30,452 nt of DNA from Hyphococcus sp. (GTDB lineage: Bacteria; Pseudomonadota; Alphaproteobacteria; Caulobacterales; Parvularculaceae). The translations under genes and the position numbers were made by a program. The stretch spans positions 1 through 30,452 of the forward strand of contig BQJG01000045.1 in NCBI GenBank assembly GCA_021604585.1. The letters are read 5' to 3'. Positions 1-8,607 of the stretch are shown here, one piece after another. Within the stretch, counting starts at the first letter, position 1; each line of letters starts with the position of its first letter. A model generated the notes under the pieces. It was not told where the DNA came from. It did no database searches and worked only from the letters and a program-made list of their open reading frames with translations.

Positions 1-130
1 CTTCCAGCTCAATGTCGATCTTGCGGCGTGAAAGATTGTCCACAATCACCACGTCATGGCCCACATTCGACAGATGCAGCGCCGTCGGCCAGCCGCAAAA
101 TCCATCGCCCCCGATTACCAAAATCTTCAT
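1..130 (-). CDS. sqdB: UDP-sulfoquinovose synthase-like NAD-dependent epimerase (5' part only)
   Basis: Only the first 43 codons are inside the window; the gene runs off the left edge. The N-terminus carries a Rossmann nucleotide-binding motif, GGDGFCGWPTALHLS at residues 7-21, followed by a second strand ending IVDNLSRR at about residues 29-36. The GGDGxCGW version of the GxxGxxG motif is typical of SqdB/SQD1, which makes UDP-sulfoquinovose from UDP-glucose and sulfite for the sulfolipid SQDG in the cytoplasm. The start ATG has GAGAAG a few bases upstream. It is the next gene downstream of rmlA on the same strand, with about 130 bases between them. With so little sequence, another extended short-chain epimerase remains possible. 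Confidence 0.7.
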   Translation of the reverse strand, partial: MKILVIGGDGFCGWPTALHLSNVGHDVVIVDNLSRRKIDIELE

Positions 131-261
131 ATCGCTTCTCACTGGCATGAACGTCAAAATCAGCCCTCGCAGCGCGCGCCAGCCACGAGGTTGAGACCTC
201 TTAGGGCCACGTCACCGCCAGAGCAAGACGCGCGAGGGTTTGGGGTGCGCGCGGGCGCTTG

Positions 262-1128
262 TCAGTCGTCAATGAGCCGGAGAAGATATTGGCCGTATTG
301 ATTTTTTTTCAAAGGCTCGGCGAGAGCTTTCAGCTGTGCACGATCGATAAATCCTGACCGGAAAGCGATTTCTTCGGGAGAGGAAATTTTAAGCCCCTGC
401 CGGGTTTCAATGGTTTGGACGAAATGCGCCGCCTCCAGCAGTGATTCATGCGTGCCGGTATCTAGCCAAGCGAAGCCGCGGCCCAGCATTTGGGCGCGTA
501 GGGCCCCATCATGCATATACATCTCGTTGAGCGTCGTGATTTCAAGCTCCCCGCGCGCCGAAGGTTTGACGCGCTTGGCCCGCTCAACGACGCTCTCGTC
601 GTAAAAATATAGCCCCGTTGCGGCAAAGTTCGATTTAGGCGTCGCTGGCTTTTCTTCGATTGATATCACTTCGCCCTTATCATCCAGTTCGACAACGCCA
701 TAGCGCTCCGGGTCGGTGACTTGATACGCGAAAATAACAGCGCCGTTTTCAACGCTTGCAGCTTCGCGTAATTGTTTGGTGAGGCCCTGCCCATAAAAAA
801 TATTGTCGCCAAGCACGAGCGCGCATTTATCACCGGCGATAAATTCTTCGCCTATGATAAAAGCTTGCGCGAGACCGTCGGGTGAAGGCTGTATGGCGTA
901 ACTGATTTTAATGCCCCATTCAGCGCCATTGCCAAGTAACCGTTCAAATGACGCCTGATCTTCGGGCGTGGTGATAATCAGAATATCGCGAATGCCCGCG
1001 AGCATCAGAACGCTCAACGGATAATAGATCATCGGCTTGTCGTAGATTGGCATCAGCTGTTTTGAGACGCCGCGGGTTACCGGATAAAGCCTTGTGCCGG
1101 AGCCGCCTGCGAGAATGATGCCCTTCAT
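262..1128 (-). CDS. rmlA: Glucose-1-phosphate thymidylyltransferase (RmlA)
   Basis: First enzyme of dTDP-sugar synthesis: it joins glucose-1-phosphate and dTTP to give dTDP-glucose in the cytoplasm. The 288-residue length matches the family. The nucleotide-binding loop GGSGTRLYPVT is at residues 8-18, a conserved lysine block SKQLMPIYDKP at about 22-32, and the metal-site motif LGDNIFYG near residue 110. Its ATG shares one base with the stop codon of rmlD (TAATG), so translation is probably coupled; an AAGGA ribosome site lies inside the end of rmlD, about nine bases upstream. It is the last gene of the rmlB-rmlD-rmlA unit. Product identity is secure at family level. Confidence 0.95.
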   Translation of the reverse strand: MKGIILAGGSGTRLYPVTRGVSKQLMPIYDKPMIYYPLSVLMLAGIRDILIITTPEDQASFERLLGNGAEWGIKISYAIQPSPDGLAQAFIIGEEFIAGDKCALVLGDNIFYGQGLTKQLREAASVENGAVIFAYQVTDPERYGVVELDDKGEVISIEEKPATPKSNFAATGLYFYDESVVERAKRVKPSARGELEITTLNEMYMHDGALRAQMLGRGFAWLDTGTHESLLEAAHFVQTIETRQGLKISSPEEIAFRSGFIDRAQLKALAEPLKKNQYGQYLLRLIDD

Positions 1129-1988
1129 TAGTATTGTCCTTCATTATTCAACGCAGAAATTACCCGCTCAAGTCCGGGTCGCCAGTCCGGTTGCGCAATA
1201 CCGAAATCGCGCTCAATCCTTGCGCAATCCAGGACTGTATTGAGCGGGCGCCGCGCCGGAGTTGGATATTCCTCTGTTTTTATGTGCGAAACCTTTACAG
1301 GTTTGCCTGCGGCCTCGAAAATTTTCTGTGCAAACCCGGCCCAGCTGACCGGTGGCGCACCTTGATAATGGTATATCCCCGCACCGGGCGCTCCGCGATG
1401 CTTCTTGCCTGCGATGAGCAACAAGGTTGCGGCGATATCTGCGGCGGCGGTGGGGCCGCCTGTCTGATCTGCAACAACATTTAATGCGTCGCGCGCTTCC
1501 GCCAAGCGAAGCATGGTTTTGACGAAATTTGCGCCATGCTCTGAAAAGACCCAAGACGTGCGCAAGATCACGGCGTCCTGATGCGCGCGCATCACCGCTT
1601 CTTCGCCCGCCAATTTGGTTGCGCCATATTTATTTATTGGAGTGGTCTGTGATTCTTCCGTCAACCGCCCTGCATGGACGCCGTCAAAAACATAGTCGGT
1701 GGAGATATGAAGAAATGGCGCTGAAAGTTGTGCAGCAGCTTCCGCCATTTCTGCGGGTGCTTCTGTGTTCAGGCGGCGTGCAGCTTCAGGTTCAGTTTCG
1801 GCCTTGTCGACGGCTGTGTAGGCTGCAGCATTGATCACAACTTGGGGGTCAGTTTTCTGTATGGCGGCACGAGCTGCGCCTGGCAGCAAAAGATCTGTAT
1901 CGTCACGGCCGAGCATGATCAGTTCGGCGTTCGCACTTTGAAGCGCACGCGCGACTTGTCCATTTTTGCCGAAGACGACCACGCGCAT
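1128..1988 (-). CDS. rmlD: dTDP-4-dehydrorhamnose reductase (RmlD)
   Basis: Catalyses the last step of dTDP-L-rhamnose synthesis, the NAD(P)H-dependent reduction of dTDP-4-keto-L-rhamnose. The 286-residue protein has the Rossmann motif GKNGQVARAL at residues 7-16, STDYVFDG at about 96-103 and the catalytic YxxxK as YGATK at 121-125. The ATG at 1988 has AGGAA seven bases upstream. It lies 24 bases after rmlB and overlaps rmlA by one base, so the three genes are almost certainly co-transcribed. A related sugar reductase of the same family cannot be excluded, but the rml context supports RmlD. Confidence 0.93.
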   Translation of the reverse strand: MRVVVFGKNGQVARALQSANAELIMLGRDDTDLLLPGAARAAIQKTDPQVVINAAAYTAVDKAETEPEAARRLNTEAPAEMAEAAAQLSAPFLHISTDYVFDGVHAGRLTEESQTTPINKYGATKLAGEEAVMRAHQDAVILRTSWVFSEHGANFVKTMLRLAEARDALNVVADQTGGPTAAADIAATLLLIAGKKHRGAPGAGIYHYQGAPPVSWAGFAQKIFEAAGKPVKVSHIKTEEYPTPARRPLNTVLDCARIERDFGIAQPDWRPGLERVISALNNEGQY

Positions 1989-2012
1989 GGAAATTCCTAC
2001 GCCTTTCCTGTT

Positions 2013-3062
2013 TTAAGTTTTCAAGCCCTGCCGTTTGGCTACGTCAAAACCGCGTTTGCGAATTTTCTCCCACCAGCCGCGATTACCGAGATACCACTTC
2101 ACCGTGTCGCGCATGCCCTGTTCAATTGTATGGGCAGGCGTCCAGCCAAGTTCGCGTTCGATTTTATCGCAATTGATGGCGTATCGCTGGTCGTGCCCGG
2201 GACGGTCGGTGACGAATTTTATCAAACTCTCATGGGGAGCATGTGGGGATGTGCTCAGTTCGCCATCAAGCACCGCGCAGATCATTTTGACGAGGTCGAG
2301 ATTTGTCCGCTCGGCGCGTCCGCCAACATTATAGATCTCCCCCGGCTTTCCTTCGCGCGCGACAAGCAGCAGCGCGTCGGCGTGATCTTCCACATGCAGC
2401 CAGTCGCGAATATTGGCGCCCTTGCCATAGATCGGAATATCGCGGCCTTCGAGCGCGGCGATGATCACAACCGGGATCAGCTTTTCCGGAAATTGATAGG
2501 GGCCGTAATTATTTGAGCAGTTTGTGACGATTACGGGCAGGCCGAATGTCTCGCGCCAGGCGCGCGCTAGCATGTCTGACGAAGCTTTCGCAGCGGAATA
2601 AGGCGAATTTGGTTGATAGGGTGATGTTTCGGTGAATTCTCCGGTCGGGCCAAGCGAGCCATAGACTTCATCGGTCGAAATGTGATGGAACCGAAACTGC
2701 GCTGGGGCGCCGCCATTTCCAACGTAGCCTCGCGCAGCTTCGAGCAGCGCATAGGTTCCAATGATGTTGGTCTGGATAAAGGCGCCAGGCCCATCAATGG
2801 AGCGATCCACATGGGTTTCCGCTGCGAGATTCATCACCGCGTCAGGTTTGAACTCGTTCATAAGCGCTGACATGGCGGCCAAATCGCAAATGTCGTTCTT
2901 TGCGAAGCGATAGAGCGCATTGTCTGCAACCATGGCGACATTGTCCGGGTTTGCGGCATAGGTCAGCTTGTCGACATTGAGCACTTCATCGCCGGCGGCG
3001 ATGGCGCGGCGAACGACTGCCGAGCCGATAAAGCCGGCGCCGCCAGTAACCATAAGTCTCAT
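2013..3062 (-). CDS. rmlB: dTDP-glucose 4,6-dehydratase (RmlB)
   Basis: Converts dTDP-glucose to dTDP-4-keto-6-deoxyglucose with bound NAD. The ATG at 3062 is preferred because GGGAG sits seven bases upstream; a TTG two codons earlier is the only longer option. In the resulting 349-residue protein the NAD motif GGAGFIG is at 7-13, the catalytic T-D-E triad at 130-132 (STDEVYG), and YxxxK as YSAAK at 155-159, all as in bacterial RmlB. It is the first gene of the rmlB-rmlD-rmlA operon, so the promoter should lie in the 430-base gap between this gene and macA. No rmlC epimerase gene is adjacent. Confidence 0.95.
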   Translation of the reverse strand: MRLMVTGGAGFIGSAVVRRAIAAGDEVLNVDKLTYAANPDNVAMVADNALYRFAKNDICDLAAMSALMNEFKPDAVMNLAAETHVDRSIDGPGAFIQTNIIGTYALLEAARGYVGNGGAPAQFRFHHISTDEVYGSLGPTGEFTETSPYQPNSPYSAAKASSDMLARAWRETFGLPVIVTNCSNNYGPYQFPEKLIPVVIIAALEGRDIPIYGKGANIRDWLHVEDHADALLLVAREGKPGEIYNVGGRAERTNLDLVKMICAVLDGELSTSPHAPHESLIKFVTDRPGHDQRYAINCDKIERELGWTPAHTIEQGMRDTVKWYLGNRGWWEKIRKRGFDVAKRQGLKT

Positions 3063-3493
3063 GCTCAATCTCCCAGTGATGCGAACAGGTCCGCTGGCCG
3101 ATGGGTTTCTTCGCGGTGCAGCAAGAATCGCGCCGTAAAATAGCTCGTTTGAAGGGTGTCTAGCACGGAGCTGTCAGGTGTGAAGGGGGAGAAGATCAAT
3201 AGCCTCAATTCCTTTAATTACGCCCTTTGTTCTGCATGCCTGAGGGGCTGCGATCTTTCACCTGACAATTTTGCGAGCTTATGGGCGGGTCGAGCGCCTT
3301 AAGGCACAAGGGCGCGCGGCTGCGCACGGACAGGGCGCCACAATTGCGCCGGGAAAAAGCCCCGAAATGACCCCTCATTTAGCGACGGTATCCCGGAGGT
3401 CGCGCGTTTATCTGCTGATGCTCAACGGGCTGCGGGCTTTCTGCTCTTAGCCGACATTTTTCCGACCGAAACGATTTTCGAAAGTATGCCCGC
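3063..3493. other. Intergenic control region between rmlB and macA
   Basis: This 431-base gap separates two divergent operons and holds no convincing gene. It must contain the promoters of both. Visible structure: an inverted repeat TGTCAGGTG (3172-3180) and CACCTGACA (3259-3267) 78 bases apart, and a shorter one, GGCGC (3334-3338) and GCGCC (3346-3350). No clear sigma-70 boxes or intrinsic terminator were recognised. Confidence 0.5.
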
Positions 3494-4849
3494 ATGACCA
3501 GTCTGAAAAAACCCCGGAAACTGAAAATACCGCTTCTGGCGGGGGCAGGACTTCTTGCCGTCCTCGCTGTTGTATTTTTTTTGAACAACCGGAATGCGCA
3601 GTCTGAATTGCAAACGGCGGAGGTTACGCGCGGCGACATCGAAGTGACGATTTCAGCTGCTGGAAAAATCCAGCCGAAAAATTTTGTGGATGTGGGAGCG
3701 CAGGTCTCCGGGCAGCTGGAGGCTTTTCTGGTCGAAGTTGGCGATCACGTTGAGAAAGGAGATCTTCTCGCGGAGATTGATGAGACCTTGGCGAAAACAA
3801 AAGTTGAGGCTGATCGGGCGCAATTGAAAGAGCTCCAGGCGTCGTTTTCGCAACAGCAAGCCTCGCTTGAACTCTCTAAAGCAAACTTTGTCCGGGCTGA
3901 CATGCTCTATAAGGCGGATGCGATCTCACAGGCGGAATATCAAGCGGCTGTTGCCGACAGGAAAATCGCCAACGCACGTCTGGTGCAGCTTGAAGCGCAG
4001 ATAGAACGCCAGAACTCAACGTTGGAAGCTGATCTGGCCACGCTTGAATTTACAAAAATTTATGCGCCGATATCAGGTACGGTTGTTTCGCAAACTGCGG
4101 TGGAAGGTCAGACGCTGAACGCGAATCAAACCACGCCGACAATCTTGCGGATCGCAGATCTGACGGTGATGACGGTCGAGGCGGATGTGTCAGAGGCTGA
4201 TGTTCTGCGCGTGACGAAGGGACAGAACGCCTATTTCACAACGCTTGGCGGCGGCAAGGAAAAATGGACGACATCAGTGCGTCAGGTTTTGCCTCAACCG
4301 GAAGTGCTCAATGATGTCGTTCTCTACAAAGTGCTGCTTGATATTGACAATGAAGAAGAGCGCCTGAAACCTGAAATGACTGCGCAGGTGTTTTTTGTTT
4401 CCGGCAGCGCCAAGGATGCGGTCATTGCGCCCGTTGCGGCGTTGCGCGATGCGCGCCAGCGGCCAAACCGGGGTGAGGGCGCTGATCAGCGCCGCCGTGA
4501 GCGTGCGACGCCCGGCGGCGTTATGGCAGCGAATGCCAGCGAACCGCAAAATTTGAAAGCAGGCCAATCGCCGGAACGTTCCGCAGCGCATGCCGGAGTG
4601 CGGGCAGCAGCGGAAGCCAATCCCGGCGCGCAGCGCAAAATGGCGACGGTCCTAGTCGGCGGAAAACCTGAACCGCGGCCTGTATTGGTTGGAATTTCCA
4701 GCCGCACTCAAGCGCAGATTTTGTTTGGCCTTGAACCCGGCGACATTATCATTACCGGACAGACGTCCGCGCAATCCGCAATGCCGCAGCCGAACAATAG
4801 TTCTCGTAGAAATCGCCCGCCCGGTATGGGCCGGCGCGGGCCGCGATAG
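3494..4849 (+). CDS. macA: MacA-like periplasmic adaptor (membrane fusion protein)
   Basis: Adaptor that links an inner membrane ABC pump to an outer membrane channel. At 451 residues it is longer than usual MacA (about 370). One N-terminal membrane anchor covers residues 12-30; then come a lipoyl-type beta strand region (VDVGAQVSGQLEAF), a coiled-coil hairpin from about 95 to 185, the second lipoyl half (IYAPISGTVVSQ) and a beta-barrel (EADVSEADVLRV). An Arg/Ala/Pro-rich insert at about residues 318-377 and a basic Asn/Arg/Gly-rich tail explain the extra length. It begins a tight operon with macB (11-base gap) and the outer membrane gene. The start has only a weak ribosome site. Substrate unknown. 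Confidence 0.9.
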   Translation: MTSLKKPRKLKIPLLAGAGLLAVLAVVFFLNNRNAQSELQTAEVTRGDIEVTISAAGKIQPKNFVDVGAQVSGQLEAFLVEVGDHVEKGDLLAEIDETLAKTKVEADRAQLKELQASFSQQQASLELSKANFVRADMLYKADAISQAEYQAAVADRKIANARLVQLEAQIERQNSTLEADLATLEFTKIYAPISGTVVSQTAVEGQTLNANQTTPTILRIADLTVMTVEADVSEADVLRVTKGQNAYFTTLGGGKEKWTTSVRQVLPQPEVLNDVVLYKVLLDIDNEEERLKPEMTAQVFFVSGSAKDAVIAPVAALRDARQRPNRGEGADQRRRERATPGGVMAANASEPQNLKAGQSPERSAAHAGVRAAAEANPGAQRKMATVLVGGKPEPRPVLVGISSRTQAQILFGLEPGDIIITGQTSAQSAMPQPNNSSRRNRPPGMGRRGPR

Positions 4850-4860
4850 AGGCGCCGGCG

Positions 4861-6792
4861 ATGACCTCGTTGATCGAACTTAAAAATGTGACGCGCGTTT
4901 ACGGGCATGGCGAAGCGAAAGTGCGCGCGCTTGACGGCGTCGATCTCACGATTGAGGCGGGGGAGTTCGTCGCCATTGTCGGCCAGTCTGGTTCGGGGAA
5001 GTCAACCTTGATGAACCTGATTGGTTGTCTCGACCGGCCGACTGAAGGATATTATTACGTACGTGGCGCCAATGTCGCCATGCTGGACCCGGATGAACTT
5101 GCAGGTTTACGGCGCGATACGTTCGGTTTTGTGTTTCAGCGCTACAACCTCTTGTCTACCGTGTCGGCGGCGGAGAATGTTGAAATCCCGGCCATCTATG
5201 CCGGAAACAGCGTTAGCCAGCGGCGAACGCGCGCCCGGGAGCTTCTCAATAAGCTTGGAATTGGCGACCGCAGTCATCACCGGCCAAGCGAGCTTTCCGG
5301 CGGACAGCAACAACGTGTCGCCGTCGCGCGCGCATTGATGAACGAAGCGGAAGTCATTCTTGCCGATGAGCCAACAGGCGCCCTTGATTCAGGATCAAGC
5401 GCCGAATTACTGGGCTTGCTGGGAGAGCTGCACGCTGCGGGCCGTACAATTATCCTGATCACGCATGATAAATCCGTTGCGGCGCGCGCGCACCGCATTA
5501 TTGAAATCGCTGACGGTAAGATTCTATCCGATTCAGGCTCAACGGAGAATGTCGGCGCGACAGCGTCGTATGAAAAAAGAGTGGATAATTCGTCTCTACT
5601 CTTACAAGTGAGCGAAGCCGTAAAGATGGCGTTTCGCTCTCTGCATGCGAATTTGTTCCGCACGTCTTTAACCTTGCTCGGCGTGGTCATCGGCGTTTCC
5701 GCCGTTGTGGCGATGCTGGCGATTGGGGAGGGCAGCCAAAAACAAGTCGTACAGAGCATCGAGACAATGGGCGCCAACCTCCTGTTTGTGCGTCCGGGCG
5801 CGCCGGGCACGCGCATGCGCGGCTCCGCGATTGCAACGCTGACAGTTGGAGATGGCGAGCGACTGGCGGAGCTGGACAATATTATTGCCGCCGTTCCAAC
5901 CCGTAGCGGGCGTGAAACCCTTCGTGTGGATGAGGCTGACTATCAGACATCGATTGACGGCGTGACCGCAGACTGGCCGCTGGCGCAAAGCTGGCCCATG
6001 GCGTATGGAGCGTTTTTCACTGAGGACGACGAAATACGCCGGGCCGCCGTCGTGGTGCTGGGCGCTACAGTCGCCGGCAATCTCTTTTCAAACCCTCAAT
6101 CTGCGATTGGCGAATATGTGTTTATCGGCGGCGCGCCATTTGAAGTGGCGGGCGTGCTGTCGGCGAAAGGTGCGACGGCGTGGGGCCAGGATATGGATGA
6201 TATTGCGCTGGTGCCGCTGACGACCGGCTTGATGCGCCTGTTCGGTCAGCAATATCTTTCGTCAATCACGCTTGCTGTTGAGGACACCAGACATATTGAA
6301 GAGACTGAGGCTGCGGCGCAAAGCCTGTTGCTCGCCCGTCACGGCGTTGAAGATTTTCAATTGCGCAATACGGCGTCGATACTTGAATCGGTTGAAGAAA
6401 CGCAAAATGCGTTCTCCATATTGCTTGGTTCGATTGCCGCAATCTCATTGATCGTCGGCGGCATTGGCGTGATGAACATCATGCTGGTCAGCGTCAGCGA
6501 GCGGACGCGCGAGATCGGCGTTCGCATGGCGACAGGCGCCCGCCGGTCGGACATCATGATGCAATTCAATACGGAGGCGCTAGTCGTAGGCGGGCTAGGC
6601 GGGCTCCTTGGCGTCGCCATTGGCCTCGCTGTCGCGCTGGGCTTGGGAATGACCGGCATGTCGATTGCGATCACGCCAGCGCCTGCAATCCTCGCATTCT
6701 CATCCGCCCTTGCGATCGGACTCTTGTTCGGCTTCATGCCCGCGCGCAAAGCCTCGCGTCTCGATCCTGTCATTGCCCTGGCGTCGGAGTAA
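4861..6792 (+). CDS. macB: MacB-like ABC transporter (fused ATPase and permease)
   Basis: Inner membrane mechanotransmission ABC protein; with MacA and a TolC-type channel it drives export of peptides, macrolides or lipids from the periplasm. The 643-residue length is normal. The ATPase has Walker A GQSGSGKST at 41-49, signature LSGGQQQ at about 146-152, Walker B VILADEP near 165-171 and the switch histidine in ITHD near 200. A first membrane helix follows at about 270-295, then the MacB-type periplasmic domain, then three C-terminal helices from about 520 onward with the FtsX-like motif SVSERTREIGVRMA between the first two. It sits between macA and the outer membrane gene, two bases before the latter. 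Substrate cannot be read from sequence. Confidence 0.94.
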   Translation: MTSLIELKNVTRVYGHGEAKVRALDGVDLTIEAGEFVAIVGQSGSGKSTLMNLIGCLDRPTEGYYYVRGANVAMLDPDELAGLRRDTFGFVFQRYNLLSTVSAAENVEIPAIYAGNSVSQRRTRARELLNKLGIGDRSHHRPSELSGGQQQRVAVARALMNEAEVILADEPTGALDSGSSAELLGLLGELHAAGRTIILITHDKSVAARAHRIIEIADGKILSDSGSTENVGATASYEKRVDNSSLLLQVSEAVKMAFRSLHANLFRTSLTLLGVVIGVSAVVAMLAIGEGSQKQVVQSIETMGANLLFVRPGAPGTRMRGSAIATLTVGDGERLAELDNIIAAVPTRSGRETLRVDEADYQTSIDGVTADWPLAQSWPMAYGAFFTEDDEIRRAAVVVLGATVAGNLFSNPQSAIGEYVFIGGAPFEVAGVLSAKGATAWGQDMDDIALVPLTTGLMRLFGQQYLSSITLAVEDTRHIEETEAAAQSLLLARHGVEDFQLRNTASILESVEETQNAFSILLGSIAAISLIVGGIGVMNIMLVSVSERTREIGVRMATGARRSDIMMQFNTEALVVGGLGGLLGVAIGLAVALGLGMTGMSIAITPAPAILAFSSALAIGLLFGFMPARKASRLDPVIALASE

Positions 6793-6794
6793 TC

Positions 6795-8156
6795 ATGATG
6801 CAAAAAACACTGCTCATCACGGCCGCGTTCTCAGTTGTCAGCGCATGCGCCAGCGTCTCTCCGCCAGTGAGCGAGCTGACGGTGATGCCTTCAACATATG
6901 ATTTTACTGATGAATCTGTCCAGGCCGCTAAAAATGAGTCTCTCTGGTGGCGCAGTTTCGGTGATACGCAATTGGACGCCTTGATCAGCGAAGCGCTCGC
7001 TGCAAACCAGAACATTGCAGCAGGGCTGGCCGCTGTTCGCGCATCGCGCGCGTCAGTGCAAAGCGCAAACGCCTCGCTATACCCAACATTGAGCGCAGGT
7101 GCTTCCGCCTCTTCGAACACCGATGGCGGCCTCGATGACGTTTCGGGGTCGGCGCGCACATCTACGTCTTACCAGCTTGATCTATTCGGTCAGAACCGTG
7201 CGAGCCGTGCTGCGGCGGCCGCAAGCTATGATGCGCAACAATTCGATCAGCGTGCGCTCGAACTGACGGTCGAGTCCGATGTTGCATTTAATTATTTCTC
7301 GATCCTTGCAATCCGTCAGCGTTTGGATGTTGCGCGCTCAAATCTTGAAATTTCCGAACGCATTTATGACATCGTCAGGCTGCGTTATGATGCGGGCGCT
7401 GTCTCCAGCTTTGATATTTCCAGTCAGGAAGCGGCACTCGCTAATGCGCGCGCACGCATTCCGCAGCTAGAACAACAGCGATATGGATTTGAATCTGCGT
7501 TAGCGATTCTGCTCGGCCGCACGCCTCAAGGTTATTCAGCGCCGCAAGCGGAAATTCTAGCGCTGAACCCGCCTTCCATAAATCCGGGATTGCCGTCGGA
7601 GCTGCTGTTGCGCCGTCCTGATTTATTGAGCGCCGAGGCGCAATTGCGCGCCAGCGACGCCAATGTCGCCGCGGCGCGCGCGGCGTTCTTTCCTTCCATC
7701 GATTTAAGCGCGGGGCTGAATGCCGGCCTCACGGGCGGCGCCAGTGTCATTGGTTCGCTTGCGTCATCCCTGTCGGCGCCGATCTTCAGCGGCGGTCGGT
7801 TGGAGGGGGCTCTCAACAGCGCCGAGGCGCGGGTCGATCAGCAAATTGCCCGCTATCGTCAGTCGACCTTGAATGCATTACGCGATGTCGATGTCAGTTT
7901 GAAATCCATATCGACTGCGGCGCAAAGAGAAATTCAGTTGCAAGTCGCCTACGACGCCTCGCAGAAGTCATTGTCTCTGGCGGAAATCCGTTACCGGTCG
8001 GGCGCGGACGATCTGACAAGTCTGCTGAATGCGCAGTCAACATTTTTCAATGCGTCTGACAGCCTTGCACAAGGCAGGCTAGATAGGCTCTCGGCGGCAG
8101 TCGATCTCTATGTTGCGATCGGCGGCGGCTGGAGCCGCGCGGCGCAAGACTTATAA
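6795..8156 (+). CDS. Outer membrane efflux lipoprotein (NodT/TolC family)
   Basis: Third part of the pump: a trimeric outer membrane channel. A lipoprotein signal peptide ends at Cys18 (VVSAC), as in the NodT/OprM subfamily. The 453-residue length fits. Family marks include the SLWWRSFGDTQLDALISEAL block near residues 46-65, SYQLDLFGQNRA near 123-134, and LLRRPDLLSAEAQLRASDANV in the second half, reflecting two outer membrane efflux repeats. The ATG has GGAG six bases upstream, inside the end of macB, so all three genes are translated as one unit. No clear intrinsic terminator follows; a tRNA gene on the other strand begins about 60 bases downstream. Confidence 0.93.
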   Translation: MMQKTLLITAAFSVVSACASVSPPVSELTVMPSTYDFTDESVQAAKNESLWWRSFGDTQLDALISEALAANQNIAAGLAAVRASRASVQSANASLYPTLSAGASASSNTDGGLDDVSGSARTSTSYQLDLFGQNRASRAAAAASYDAQQFDQRALELTVESDVAFNYFSILAIRQRLDVARSNLEISERIYDIVRLRYDAGAVSSFDISSQEAALANARARIPQLEQQRYGFESALAILLGRTPQGYSAPQAEILALNPPSINPGLPSELLLRRPDLLSAEAQLRASDANVAAARAAFFPSIDLSAGLNAGLTGGASVIGSLASSLSAPIFSGGRLEGALNSAEARVDQQIARYRQSTLNALRDVDVSLKSISTAAQREIQLQVAYDASQKSLSLAEIRYRSGADDLTSLLNAQSTFFNASDSLAQGRLDRLSAAVDLYVAIGGGWSRAAQDL

Positions 8157-8186
8157 TCGTGTGCGGAAATGTGTCTGGTGACGTCG

Positions 8187-8217
8187 CCATCCCGGCATCT
8201 TGCAGAGGCCGGGATGG
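8187..8217. other. Perfect 10-bp hairpin at the 3' flank of the left tRNA-Val
   Basis: CCATCCCGGC (8187-8196) and GCCGGGATGG (8208-8217) form a perfect stem with an 11-base loop. The right arm overlaps the encoded CCA of the tRNA read on the minus strand. There is no T tract, so it is not a standard intrinsic terminator. It lies on the chromosomal side of the element boundary, so it probably was the original 3' flank of the host tRNA. Confidence 0.6.
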
Positions 8218-8289
8218 TGGGCGCACGTGGTTTCGAACCACGGACCTCTACCATGTCAAGGTAGCGCTCTACCCCTGAGCTATGCGCCC
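8215..8289 (-). tRNA. tRNA-Val (anticodon GAC), left copy
   Basis: On the minus strand the 75 bases, including encoded CCA, fold as a standard cloverleaf: acceptor stem GGGCGCA/TGCGCCC, D arm GCTC/GAGC, anticodon stem CTACC/GGTAG with loop TTGACAT (anticodon GAC, valine), and T arm CGTGG/CCACG with loop TTCGAAA. It is identical to the copy at 16863-16937. This copy has element sequence on its 5' (promoter) side and chromosomal sequence on its 3' side, so its expression depends on a promoter brought by the element. Confidence 0.96.
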
Positions 8290-8291
8290 GA
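8215..8291. repeat. Left attachment repeat (77-bp direct repeat, copy 1)
   Basis: Identical to 16863-16939. Identity begins at the encoded CCA end of the tRNA and ends two bases beyond its 5' end; the flanking bases differ on both sides (8214 a versus 16862 c; 8292 g versus 16940 a). This marks the left boundary of the integrated element. Confidence 0.93.
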
Positions 8292-8607
8292 GCAAAGAAA
8301 TTCTTTATCAAATTCAACGGCATAAAGATTCTACACCGTTGGATTCATCTCGACAATAGACTGCAAAAATGTTCCCGGTCTGTGACGCTGTGTGACACCA
8401 GTGTGACTGGAAGGTGGGGGCTACCCAAAAAAAAGGCCCCAGTGCGAGTCATTGTAAATATGCAGGCGTGAAGTCTGGGGGTAACTTCATTGCCTGTTGA
8501 CCTAACTCGCCTTCAAGTATTCCGAGATGGTTGAAGTCGAAGCTTTCGGTGATTTAGCGTTCTTTAGCGCGGAGATTTTAAACGTGCGTTGACACGTCAC
8601 GGAAATT
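8290..8607. other. Left-end non-coding region of the element
   Basis: About 320 bases between the left tRNA and the first cargo gene. I see no gene. It holds the TGTGAC repeat cluster at 8381-8407 and a G-rich/A-run/C-rich stretch at 8414-8442 that can form only a bulged stem. A promoter for the left tRNA copy would have to lie at its left end on the minus strand. Confidence 0.5.
8381..8407. repeat. Left cluster of TGTGAC repeats, probable integrase arm sites
   Basis: Three direct copies of TGTGAC start at 8381, 8391 and 8402, that is 10 and 11 bases apart, about one helical turn. The 18-base stretch GTGTGACACCAGTGTGAC at 8390-8407 occurs again, in the same orientation, at 16777-16794 near the other end of the element. 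Paired repeats just inside both attachment sites are what arm-type binding sites of tyrosine integrases look like. Confidence 0.7.

Noticed and set aside
8414..8442. G-rich/A-run/C-rich hairpin near the left end of the element
   Set aside because: The stem needs a bulge, the A run is in the loop, and no gene ends just before it; not a convincing terminator.
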